Shown: in pieces, positions 36,269 to 43,930 of the stretch | Layout: every line of letters starts with the position of its first letter | Position numbering within the stretch: position 1 is the stretch's first letter | Assembly: GCF_014084105.1 (NCBI RefSeq) | Contig: NZ_CP048289.1 | Location: 8,565,922 to 8,629,921 of the forward strand | Direction: 5' to 3' | DNA length: 64,000 bases | DNA from: Streptacidiphilus sp. P02-A3a | GTDB lineage: Bacteria; Actinomycetota; Actinomycetes; Streptomycetales; Streptomycetaceae | Position numbers and translations under genes: made by a program | The notes under the pieces: model-generated | Seen by the model: the letters and a program-made list of their open reading frames with translations, nothing else | The model's database searches: none | What the model was told of the DNA's origin: nothing

Positions 36269-37126
36269 ATGACGGTTCCGGTCTCCGGCGGCGCTGCCGT
36301 TGATTTGCGGGTTGAGGCGGTCGGCAGCGTCTTGGAGCGTGTCGAAGAGGCCCTTCAAGTGCGCCTGGACCGGGCAACGGTAGTGCGCAAGCGTCGTTCG
36401 GTCGGAGCGCGCACCGACCGTGGGAGCTGGGTACGGATCGAACGCCGAGAGCTCGACCGGATCGGCACCCAGGGCTGGAACGGTACCGAATGCGCGGCGG
36501 TTCTTGATGGGATCGCGAAGCCCGAATGGCGGTCGGCCGTCTCCTGGCACGACGGGGCGGAGTCGGCGATGTGGCGGGCCGACGAGACCTCCCTCCTCCC
36601 CGGAGAGCCGGTTGGATCCAGCGTGCTCGCCGCTCATCCGCAGCTGTCCGACTCCTGGTGGCGCGCGTTGAACGCCTCGCTGGACGCGTTGGCCGCTGGG
36701 CGCACGACGCGCGTCGCCACGCCGGACACGGTGCTGATCACGCAGGCTGTCGTCAGTGAGGCCATCCGAGCCGCATTCGGCGGCGGCTTCGACACGACGG
36801 TCAGCAGGTGGATTCCCGCACACGCGGACCTGAACTGGGCCAATGTGAGCGGTCCGGAGTTCTGCCTGTTCGACTGGGAGGACTGGGGGAACGCGCCGCT
36901 CGGATTGGATTCCGCATCGCTGTGGGGGAGCTCGCTCGCGGTCCCGGCTCTGGCCGACCGTGTGCGTCAGGAGCGGCGCGGCGATCTGGAGAGCCGGGAC
37001 GGCAAGCTGATGAGCCTGTTCGTCTGCTCGAAGTTCGCCGGCGCCGACGCCCATCCCGAGGATCCCCGGGTTGAGCCCGCTCGACGCGAGGCGGCTCGAA
37101 TCGTCGCAGAGCTTCAGACCCGTTGA
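36269..37126 (+). CDS. APH-fold phosphotransferase, second copy
   Basis: A 285-residue kinase-like protein. HADLNWANV (His 185, Asp 187, Asn 192) is the catalytic loop and CLFDWEDWG provides the metal-binding aspartate; both match the aminoglycoside/choline phosphotransferase fold. It shares little sequence with the gene at 21508. No clear ribosome site precedes the ATG. Its bulk between copies F and G marks it as the cargo of that unit; substrate unknown. Confidence 0.75.
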   Translation: MTVPVSGGAAVDLRVEAVGSVLERVEEALQVRLDRATVVRKRRSVGARTDRGSWVRIERRELDRIGTQGWNGTECAAVLDGIAKPEWRSAVSWHDGAESAMWRADETSLLPGEPVGSSVLAAHPQLSDSWWRALNASLDALAAGRTTRVATPDTVLITQAVVSEAIRAAFGGGFDTTVSRWIPAHADLNWANVSGPEFCLFDWEDWGNAPLGLDSASLWGSSLAVPALADRVRQERRGDLESRDGKLMSLFVCSKFAGADAHPEDPRVEPARREAARIVAELQTR

Positions 37127-37469
37127 CGAAGCGCCCTCTCGCAGAGGAGTTCGCGGTACTGCGCGACGACACGCTCGTCGACATCGCAGCCAAGGAGGGA
37201 GTAGGGCAGTTCCCTCGGGGGCCGTTGGTTGTTTTCGCTGATCAGCGGCACTTTCTCCGCATCGTCGCAGGTCAGCGCGGCGCTCGCGCGAATGGCTCCA
37301 CGAGTGGCAGGACGTCGCCAGCCGCCGCCAGGACGCGGGGCACCAGCTCTACTGCCTGACGTGGCCCTGACCTTTGGGGGGTCTCCTCTGGTGGTTGAGC
37401 AGACGGACTGGATCAGGGCCGTGATGCCCGGGTGCTGTCCGCTTGCGGCTGGCGGACACGCGGTCGCGG
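37127..37469. other. Gene-poor stretch with repeat copy G
   Basis: Between the APH-fold gene and the MerR gene (convergent) there is only repeat copy G and about 95 bases without recognisable features before the MerR stop codon. Confidence 0.5.
37231..37374 (+). repeat. Repeat copy G, the most diverged
   Basis: A B-type arm of which only the right half of the hairpin remains (GTTTTCGCTGATCAGCGGCA), CAGGTCAG at 37268, core at 37295, and a diverged but in-frame gene end (LHEWQDVASRRQDAGHQLYC, LTWP, stop). The right motif reads CTGACCTT. Divergence and the outermost position fit the oldest insertion. Confidence 0.82.
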
Positions 37470-38378
37470 TCAGTCCGCTTCGGCTGCGAGCTGGGCGGAC
37501 AGTGCGGAGCTGAGCCAGGCGTGGGCGGCGCCGAGGGTGGGCTGCGGGGTGAGGTCCCCGGCGAGCTGCCAGTAGCGCCGCATCGCCGGGTGCTCGCCCC
37601 GCGCCAACGCACGGCCGAGGTCCCGCCGAACGGCGGGCGTGTCCGACTGACCGTACGAGCGCGCGTAGGCGGCGACGAAGCAGTCCAATGCCTCGCCCTC
37701 GGCGGGTCCGCACCCCGCGCGCAGGGCGGGAACCGCCAACTCGTAGGCCTCACTCAGGCCGTCATAGAGGACGTCGGGCCGGGGCACTACGGGACGATGA
37801 TCGACCAGACAAGCGTCGGTCACTGCCCCGGTGAGCGCATGCAGCCGAGCGAAGGCCAGCACCTGCTGCGGCGAAGGCTGCACCGGCAGCGGCGGCACCG
37901 CTGAGTCGATGATGGCGGTTGTCAGTCTGACGGACAGTCGGGTGGGCAGCAGGCGACGCCAGTAGCGCACGAACGTGTCCGTACTCGGGCGCGCGCCGAG
38001 GGCGCCGACCAGCCGCAGCAACTCGACCCGCTGGTCTGGCGCCGCCTCGTGCAGCAGCCGCAGCGCCGCCTCGCGCCAGCGCAGTGCGGTCAGTTCGGCA
38101 GTCACGGTGCCCAGTTGCGTCGCCACCGCCGCGTGCAGATCTTCATCGGCCTCACCGTCGAGGACTCGGGCGACCGCTGGGAGCGGCATGTCCAGCGTGC
38201 GCAGCGAGCGGATCAGCCGCAGCCGCTCGACCGCCTCCGGCGCGTAGCGGCGATGGCCGCCGCTACTACGGTCCACCTCCGGCAGCAGCCCCTGGTCGGA
38301 CCAGAACCGGACGGTCTTCACGCTGACTCCACCACGTTCGGCAAGCTCACCGATGCTCAGAAAATCGTGGGGTGGCAA
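37470..38378 (-). CDS. MerR family regulator with effector domain
   Basis: A protein of about 302 residues. The N-terminal MerR domain is clear: FLSIGELAERGGVSVKTVRF then WSDQGLLPEVDRSSGGHRRY. The helical C-terminal 190 residues resemble the larger MerR proteins found beside hydrolases and may bind a small ligand. I chose TTG 38378 because GGAGG stands 8 bases upstream; a TTG at 38396 has no ribosome site and would overlap the promoter. It should control the divergent hydrolase gene through the dyad at 38382-38412. Confidence 0.85.
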   Translation of the reverse strand: MPPHDFLSIGELAERGGVSVKTVRFWSDQGLLPEVDRSSGGHRRYAPEAVERLRLIRSLRTLDMPLPAVARVLDGEADEDLHAAVATQLGTVTAELTALRWREAALRLLHEAAPDQRVELLRLVGALGARPSTDTFVRYWRRLLPTRLSVRLTTAIIDSAVPPLPVQPSPQQVLAFARLHALTGAVTDACLVDHRPVVPRPDVLYDGLSEAYELAVPALRAGCGPAEGEALDCFVAAYARSYGQSDTPAVRRDLGRALARGEHPAMRRYWQLAGDLTPQPTLGAAHAWLSSALSAQLAAEAD

Positions 38379-38381
38379 GGC

Positions 38382-38412
38382 TTGAACCTCCAGCAAGGGG
38401 AGTTTCTACGGT
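38382..38412 (+). promoter_or_regulatory. MerR-type promoter of the hydrolase gene
   Basis: A -35 box TTGAAC and a -10 box TACGGT are separated by 19 bases, the extended spacing typical of MerR-controlled promoters, with the dyad CTCC...GGAG in the spacer. The predicted transcription start coincides with the ATG at 38419, so the mRNA may be leaderless. Confidence 0.6.
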
Positions 38413-38418
38413 ACTCGC

Positions 38419-39972
38419 ATGCGAACCAACCACCGTACGCAGGCATTCATCTTGGTCTCGGGCCCGTTCACCGACGGCACCCTCTGGGACGACGTGGCGG
38501 TCCGACTGCGGGGGGCGGGCGCCGAGGTGCACCCGGCCACGCTCACCGGCCTGGGCGGCGCAGCCGCCCATCCGCCCGCAGCCGTCGACCTGGAGACCCA
38601 TATCGCGGATGTGACGGGACTGATCGACTCCGTCGCGGCCCCGGGGGTGGTCCTCGTCGGCCACGACTACGGAATCCATCCTGTCCTCGGGGCCGCCCAG
38701 CAGCGGGTGGACCGGGTGGACCGGGTCATCTACCTGGACGCGGGACTGCCGCTCGACGGGGACGCACCGATTGCCCTGGTGCCCGATCTCACCGTGCGGA
38801 CGCTGCTGCGGGAACGGCCAGACGCGCCGGTACCGCCGCCGGCACCCGGCGAGTGGCAGCGGTGGGGCAACACGACCGGCCTCTCCGATGCGGACCTGGA
38901 CCGTCTGTCGAACCTCGCCGGGCCGCAGCCCGGTCTCACCCTCACCCAGCCGCTGCGCCTGACCGGCGCGCTCACGGGAGTGCCGACCAGTGGCATCCTC
39001 TGCACGGCGGCCGGGGTGACCATAGCGAGCGTGCAGAACCTGGTGTCGGTGGGCATGCCTCAGTTCCAGGTGCTGGCCGACCCACGCGTCGGCTTCTTCG
39101 AGCTGGCGACCGGGCACTGGCCGATGCTCTCCTGCCCGGACGAACTGGCCGCATGCTTGCTGAGCGCCGCCGCCGGCAATGGCCACCGGATCACCCGGAC
39201 CCCGACCAGGCCTTTGCATGAACGCGCCTTTCTCCTGGACACGCCCGAGTGCCCCCGGGTCCGCATCGGCCGGGTCGACCTGCACCTGCCGCAGACGTCC
39301 GATGTGCCTGGGACACCCACCATCGACGGCCCGCGTCCTGCCGTGCTCTTCGTGCACGGTGGTCCGTTGCCCCGGGACATGGTGCCCGCCCCGCGCGACT
39401 GGCCGGTCTACCTCGGCTACGCTCGCCACGCGGCGAGCCAGGGCGTCGTCGGCGCGGTCCTGGAGCACCGGCTCCACTCGCCCTCCGACTACCCGACCGC
39501 TGCGGAGGACGTCGCCGAAGCAGTCAACCTGCTACGCGCCGACTCACGTGTCGACCCGGACCGGATCGCCATTTGGTTCTTCTCAGGCGCAGGGCTGCTC
39601 CTGGCCGACTACCTCACCACGCCCGCACCCTGGCTGCGCTGTCTGGCGGCGACCTACCCGATCCTGGCCCCGCTGCCGGGCTGGACCGGCGTCGATCCAC
39701 GCTTCCAACCGGCCTCCGCTCTGCCGGACTCCGCTCCTCCGCCGATCGTGCTGACCCGCGCGGGCCTGGAGAGCCCGGAGATCGCCGAGACCGTCGACGT
39801 GTTCCTCGCGGTAGCGAAGGACACCGGGGCAGCCGTGGAAGTGATCGACGTGCCCCACGGCCACCACGGCTTCGAGAGCCGCGCCATGGACGGGGGGCTC
39901 CACTACGAGGAGGAGTCCCGCCAGGCTGTCCTGTCCGCGATGCAGGCGGTGCTCACGCGGCTGAACGACTGA
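38419..39972 (+). CDS. Fused double alpha/beta-hydrolase
   Basis: A 517-residue protein with two hydrolase-like halves. The first (residues 1-250) has the nucleophile elbow VLVGHDYG, with Asp in place of the usual Ser as in epoxide hydrolases and haloalkane dehalogenases, and a late GHWPML that supplies the His. The second half begins near AVLFVHGGPLPRD, has a weak elbow WFFSGAGLLL and ends HGHHGFESR, like dienelactone-hydrolase or peptidase-like domains. There is no signal peptide. It is controlled by a divergent MerR gene. Fusion by loss of a stop codon between two genes is possible, since neither half is shortened. Confidence 0.72.
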   Translation: MRTNHRTQAFILVSGPFTDGTLWDDVAVRLRGAGAEVHPATLTGLGGAAAHPPAAVDLETHIADVTGLIDSVAAPGVVLVGHDYGIHPVLGAAQQRVDRVDRVIYLDAGLPLDGDAPIALVPDLTVRTLLRERPDAPVPPPAPGEWQRWGNTTGLSDADLDRLSNLAGPQPGLTLTQPLRLTGALTGVPTSGILCTAAGVTIASVQNLVSVGMPQFQVLADPRVGFFELATGHWPMLSCPDELAACLLSAAAGNGHRITRTPTRPLHERAFLLDTPECPRVRIGRVDLHLPQTSDVPGTPTIDGPRPAVLFVHGGPLPRDMVPAPRDWPVYLGYARHAASQGVVGAVLEHRLHSPSDYPTAAEDVAEAVNLLRADSRVDPDRIAIWFFSGAGLLLADYLTTPAPWLRCLAATYPILAPLPGWTGVDPRFQPASALPDSAPPPIVLTRAGLESPEIAETVDVFLAVAKDTGAAVEVIDVPHGHHGFESRAMDGGLHYEEESRQAVLSAMQAVLTRLND

Positions 39973-40033
39973 GCGGGGAGCGCAGCGTCCCTCACGTCTT
40001 CGGAGCCGAGGAGTAGCCGCCAGCAGTGGCAGG

Positions 40034-40264
40034 TCCGAAGGCTGGGACCGAACACCGGTCTCGTTCACGGAGAACTACGCCAACCCCGCGTTCGGCGTTC
40101 GGACCGGGACGCTCGCGAGCCCGTTCGCGCCGGAGGTTCCCGAGCAGTTGATCGCGCTCGCCGATATCGGAGCGTTCGCAGCGCTCGCCTTCGAGGCCTG
40201 GCTGGCCGACGGCGGCCGAGCCGAGGTCGGCGAACTCTTCGACACGGCCGCCGGTCAACAGTGA
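40034..40264 (+). pseudogene. Relic of an NmrA-like NAD(P)-binding oxidoreductase gene
   Basis: Seventy-six codons without a start read PVSFTENYANPAFGVRTGTL, then SPFAPEVPEQLIALADIGAF and a short C-terminal tail to TGA. This matches the C-terminal half of NmrA-like proteins, where the loop ENFANPAFG is conserved. The N-terminal Rossmann half is missing, so it is a remnant. Confidence 0.6.
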
Positions 40265-40320
40265 TGACGGCGAAGGGTAACGAACACCGAGATCTCAGTT
40301 CGGAGTTGGTTGGAGAGGGC

Positions 40321-40446
40321 ACTCCACCAGGCCGTCCACGGGATCCGGCTTCTTCCTCGGGTTGAGATCCTCGGTCCCGGCAGCGCAATGGCAGCGCAAT
40401 GGCAGCGTCGATAGCGGCGAAGGACGCAGTCGTCCGCTCCCGGTGA
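40321..40446 (-). pseudogene. Relic of a third RHH-PIN toxin-antitoxin module
   Basis: On the minus strand 40399-40443 encodes RERTTASFAAIDAAIA, matching RERIAASFADIDAAIA of the antitoxin at 34671. Immediately downstream, 40321-40370 encodes PRKKPDPVDGLVE, matching the toxin core PKKKPDPVDGLVA. The sequence between the two has been deleted, fusing antitoxin and toxin fragments. Confidence 0.7.
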
Positions 40447-40454
40447 ACAGGCGG

Positions 40455-40480
40455 GCCGCGCACGGTTGTTCGTGCGCGGC
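40455..40480. terminator. Terminator of the first chitinase gene
   Basis: A perfect 10-base inverted repeat (40455-40464 and 40471-40480, loop GTTGTT) lies 15 bases beyond the chitinase stop codon. It marks the right edge of the gene-relic zone. Confidence 0.75.
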
Positions 40481-40495
40481 TTGCCTGGTGCTTCG

Positions 40496-41794
40496 TCAGT
40501 CTCCGAGAGCGCTAAGGAACTTGTCGGTGTACTCCAGCGGGGTCGTGCTGGAGAGGGAGTTGCAGGTGGGGGACGCGTACGAGTCGGAGCAGGGCGTGTC
40601 CCGGTCCAGCGACCAGAAGTGCAGCCCGGCCAGGCCGTTGCTGACCGCGTAGGACGACAGCGTGTTCACGTCCGCGGCGGTGAAGGTCTCACTGGTGGCG
40701 TCGTTCATGCCGATCATCGGGGTGACGGCGATCTTGCTCGCCGGGATCCCATAGGTGTGTTCGAGGTTCTGCACCGCCTGGATCGACGACTGCGCCATCT
40801 CGCAGCTGCCGGAGGAGACGACGCACACGCTGCTGGACGCGTTGCCGAAGTCCATGGTCATCAGGTTGATGACGTACTTGCTCAGGCTGGATCCGCGCAC
40901 CGCCTGGACGACCTCGTTGCCGAGCGAGTTCACTCCGCCGTAGCTGCCGTCGGACGCGCCCAGCGTGGCGAGCGTGAAGGAGAACTGCAGGTTCGGGTAC
41001 TGGGACTGCGCTCCCGCGGCGGCGGCGACCAGGTTCGAGATGTCCGACTCGCTCTGGCCGCCCTCGATGTCGAAGTCGATGCCGACCAGGTTCGGGCTGG
41101 CGTAGCGGGCGATGAAGGACTCCATGCCGGCCGTCGAGGCGCAGGTGAAGGTTCCGGCCGCACCGCCGGTCGACACCACGTAGTTCAGGTTGGCGGCGTG
41201 GAGCTGGGGCACGTTCTCCGCGGCGAAGTTGGCACCCGAGACGCCTCCCCAGGTCTCACTGCCGCAGGAGCCGGTGGCGAACGCGAGCGTGAGCGCGGGC
41301 AGCTTCGGGATGTACTGCGACACCAGGCTCCCGGAACCCACGACCGGCAGGACCGACCCGGACGCGGCCGACTGCATCTGGTAGGTGTTCCAGTTCATGT
41401 TGATAGTGACGTCCTTGTACGGGCTGAAGAGCAGGCCGCTCACCGAACCCGTGCCGGTACCGGTGCCTCCGCCGCCCCCGCCGCCGCCTCCCCCCGAGGA
41501 TCCGCCGCCGGTACACGCGCCGTTGGACGTCCACGGCTGGCCGGAACCGCTTCCGCCGTTGCTGGTCGCCGGGTCGTTGCCCTCGGTCCAGTAGTTGGCG
41601 GTGTAGTTGGTGCCGTTCTCGCTGGCCTGTTGGCCGGCGGTGTAGACGGTGCCGGAACTCCACGCCGTGGCACACGTGGTGGCCGCCTGTGCGGCGGGCG
41701 CCGAGGCCACCGCGAGCACCGATCCGCCGACTGCCAGCCCGAACACCGAGCCGACCGTGAGCGCTGTGTGAAGAATCCGTCTTCCGACCCGCAT
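40496..41794 (-). CDS. Secreted GH18 chitinase with N-terminal CBM5/12
   Basis: A 432-residue exported enzyme. The signal peptide ends at APAAQA. Residues 40-92 form a CBM5/12 chitin-binding domain (CATAWSSGTVYTAGQQASEN ... PWTSNGAC). A glycine-rich linker follows, then a GH18 barrel with the catalytic motif GIDFDIEG (D-x-D-x-E) and the substrate loop LMTMDFGN. It should hydrolyse chitin outside the cell. Two DasR-type operator-like sites stand about 95-130 bases upstream, so GlcNAc should induce it. The next gene on the other strand encodes a small secreted protein. Confidence 0.9.
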   Translation of the reverse strand: MRVGRRILHTALTVGSVFGLAVGGSVLAVASAPAAQAATTCATAWSSGTVYTAGQQASENGTNYTANYWTEGNDPATSNGGSGSGQPWTSNGACTGGGSSGGGGGGGGGGTGTGTGSVSGLLFSPYKDVTINMNWNTYQMQSAASGSVLPVVGSGSLVSQYIPKLPALTLAFATGSCGSETWGGVSGANFAAENVPQLHAANLNYVVSTGGAAGTFTCASTAGMESFIARYASPNLVGIDFDIEGGQSESDISNLVAAAAGAQSQYPNLQFSFTLATLGASDGSYGGVNSLGNEVVQAVRGSSLSKYVINLMTMDFGNASSSVCVVSSGSCEMAQSSIQAVQNLEHTYGIPASKIAVTPMIGMNDATSETFTAADVNTLSSYAVSNGLAGLHFWSLDRDTPCSDSYASPTCNSLSSTTPLEYTDKFLSALGD

Positions 41795-41889
41795 GAACCC
41801 TCCAAAGGGGAGAGGAGCTGTGGCGATTGGGTACTTCGCCGAGCCGGTGGACCGGCAGGGTGACCACTTTGTACGTGCGGCGAACCCAT

Positions 41890-41901
41890 TGGTCAAGACC
41901 A
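41890..41901. promoter_or_regulatory. DasR-like operator 1 of the first chitinase
   Basis: TGGTCAAGACCA differs from the known DasR consensus TGGTCTAGACCA at one position and is palindromic apart from its centre. Confidence 0.65.
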
Positions 41902-41912
41902 TTCACATGGAT

Positions 41913-41924
41913 TGGTACAGACCA
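41913..41924. promoter_or_regulatory. DasR-like operator 2 of the first chitinase
   Basis: TGGTACAGACCA differs from TGGTCTAGACCA at two positions and lies 23 bases from the first site. Paired 12-base repeats are the classic layout in Streptomyces chitinase promoters. Confidence 0.6.
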
Positions 41925-42161
41925 AGCGTCACGTGCGGTGCACGGGACGGCCAGGACGGCCAGGACGGTCGGAACTCCCCCACCGGGGACGTGACGCCTG
42001 GCCGGTCCTGTGACCAGTGCCCCTGGCCGTGACGGAGAGTCGTGCCGCACGCGTGTCCGGGCCGGGGTTCACTCGTTGGTCCGTGTACGCCCTGTCGTTC
42101 GTCCGGCCGGGCGCGGTCTGCACAGGCGCCGGGATCCGGTCCCGGACGGAGGAGGAGCGCG

Positions 42162-42458
42162 ATGGGCACGGAGACATGGGGCGCGGGACGGGCGGGGGTG
42201 CGGGCCGCGGTCCTGGGTGCGGTGGCCGGGGTGGCGCTGCTTCCGGCCGGTGCCGCCCAGGCGAACGTCGTCGGGATCGGGAACGCGGTCTTCGGCAACG
42301 CGTGCGCTTCCCAGAGTGGCACCCAGACCACGGGTTCCACGGCGACCGGGACCGGGGCGGTGGGCGGCAACCAGGTCGGCCTCCCGCTGAGCCTGCCGCG
42401 CAACCACTGCGGCAACAGCGGCATCATCTGCACCGCCGTGTTCGCGTCCTCCGTATGA
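42162..42458 (+). CDS. Small secreted two-cysteine protein, distantly chaplin-like
   Basis: A 98-residue protein with signal peptide cut near GAAQA. The mature part is Gly/Asn/Thr-rich, with NVVGIGNAVFGNAC near its start and LPRNHCGNSGIICTAVF near its end. The phrases GNAVFGNAC and HCGN recall the chaplin ends but the NSPGVLSGN motif is missing. A strong ribosome site (GGAGGAGGAG) suggests high expression. Its stop codon overlaps the start of the next gene (ATGA), coupling a surface-type peptide to two cytosolic proteins. Confidence 0.65.
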   Translation: MGTETWGAGRAGVRAAVLGAVAGVALLPAGAAQANVVGIGNAVFGNACASQSGTQTTGSTATGTGAVGGNQVGLPLSLPRNHCGNSGIICTAVFASSV

Positions 42459-43930
42459 CCGGGCAGCGGGGCACCGCCGTCCCGGAGCGGGCGGGGGTGG
42501 TCGCGGGGGCGGTCGCGGAGACGGTCGCGGGGGTGGGGGCGGGGGCGGTCGGGGACGCGGTCGGCTCGGTGCGCGACCAGGCGGTGACAGGGCTGCTGGC
42601 CCTGAGCGGGCGGGCGCTGCCGCTGCTGCGGGAGTGGGTGGGCGCCGAGCCGGACTGCGGTGTGGCGCGGGCGCTGCTGACGCTGGCGACCGCTGACCAC
42701 CTGGACGACGCCACCCTCAAGCGGGAGTTGGAGACCGCCTACCGGGACGCGCGGGCCGTCGGCGAGCAGCAGGCGAGTGTGGTGTACGCGGTGTACCTCC
42801 ATACCCACCGGCAGTACCGGCTGACGGCGGATCACCTGGTGGTGCACTTCGCCCGGTGGCCGGCCGACCAGCTGGCCGGGCTCATGGTGGGGGCCTTCTC
42901 CTCCAGCGGGGACCCGGCCTACCGCGCGCACGGCGACGCCCTGGTGCAGGAGCAGTCCGCGCTGGCGGGCCCGGACAACTGGCCGTGGACCAGCTGGCTG
43001 GCCTCCACCCGGGCGGAGCAGGGCCGGGTCCGGGAGGCGTACGAGCTGGCCGGGCACGCCCTGTCCCTGTGTCCGCGCTCCGGTGTGGCCGCACACGCCC
43101 TCGCGCACGCCGAGCACGAGTTGGGGAGCGGCCCGGCTTCGGTCGACTTCCTGGACCGGTGGCTGGCCGCGGACCCGCAGGCGGTGCAGGTACGGCACCT
43201 GAACTGGCATGCCGCGTTGCAGTCGATCGCCGGCGGCGACTTCCCCGACGCGCGCCGCCGGGCGGACGCGGCACTGGCCCGGACGGATGTCGGCATGCGG
43301 TCGGCGACGAACTGGCGCCTGCTGCTGGCCGGGCAGACACCGGCCGGCCACAGCGATCCGGGGCAGGTCCGGGAGCTGCTGGCCGCACCGGGCGGGATGG
43401 CGGAGGTCTTCCACACCTTCAATCTGGCCCTGGCCCTGGCGGTGGAGGCGGCGACCGAGGATCTGTACACGCTGGCCCGCCGGGCCGCCGCCGACGAACG
43501 CCCCGACTACCGCGAGGTCCTGGCACCGGTGGTCCGGGCCCTCGCCGAAGTCACCGCGGGCCGTCCCCGCGCGGCGGTGGAGCTGCTGACCGGCCTGGGT
43601 CGGCAGGCGGAGCGGATCGGCGGTGTGCGAGTCGAGCGGGAGATCATCCAGGACACCCTCGCCCGCGCCCTCGTCGACGCGGGCGAACACGAGCGCGCGG
43701 CCGGTCTGCTGCGGCACCGCACCACCACCCGCCGCCACCACGCCTACGAGGACCTCCTCCTCGCCGCCCGCCCCCGACCAGCGGGGACGGCCTGTCCCAC
43801 CCCGGGGATGCCCGGCTCGTCGAGGACCACGGCGCCGCCGAGCCCGGACGAACCCACTGGCCAACGACCAGCCGGTCGTGGCAGGCTCCGCGGTATGACC
43901 TATGGAATCGAGTCCCACCCCGCCCGATGA
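42455..43930 (+). CDS. TTC38-like tetratricopeptide repeat protein
   Basis: A 491-residue soluble helical protein. Repeats of paired helices extend throughout; the segments LVVHFARWPADQLAGLMVGA, NWPWTSWLASTRAEQGRVRE and HALAHAEHELG match the TTC38 family, which is conserved from bacteria to humans and of unknown biochemical role. The ATG overlaps the stop codon of the preceding secreted-protein gene and its own stop codon overlaps the next start, so the three genes form one coupled unit. The last 60 residues are Pro/Arg-rich and probably disordered. Confidence 0.75.
   Translation: MTGQRGTAVPERAGVVAGAVAETVAGVGAGAVGDAVGSVRDQAVTGLLALSGRALPLLREWVGAEPDCGVARALLTLATADHLDDATLKRELETAYRDARAVGEQQASVVYAVYLHTHRQYRLTADHLVVHFARWPADQLAGLMVGAFSSSGDPAYRAHGDALVQEQSALAGPDNWPWTSWLASTRAEQGRVREAYELAGHALSLCPRSGVAAHALAHAEHELGSGPASVDFLDRWLAADPQAVQVRHLNWHAALQSIAGGDFPDARRRADAALARTDVGMRSATNWRLLLAGQTPAGHSDPGQVRELLAAPGGMAEVFHTFNLALALAVEAATEDLYTLARRAAADERPDYREVLAPVVRALAEVTAGRPRAAVELLTGLGRQAERIGGVRVEREIIQDTLARALVDAGEHERAAGLLRHRTTTRRHHAYEDLLLAARPRPAGTACPTPGMPGSSRTTAPPSPDEPTGQRPAGRGRLRGMTYGIESHPAR

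Larger units (their letters stand above)
41795..42161. other. Divergent promoter region of the chitinase and the small secreted protein
   Basis: No gene. The stretch contains two dre-like sites (41890-41901 and 41913-41924) serving the chitinase, and a GGAGGAGGAG ribosome site at 42148-42157 for the rightward operon. Nothing else is recognised. Confidence 0.55.

Noticed and set aside
18383-37374. CRISPR array based on the seven repeats
   Set aside because: Spacing is 0.9-13 kb with genes in between and no cas genes; repeats are far longer than CRISPR repeats.
38419-39972. Aminoglycoside or antibiotic resistance role for the island hydrolase and kinases
   Set aside because: Fold alone does not show substrate, and no antibiotic biosynthesis or known resistance motif is nearby.
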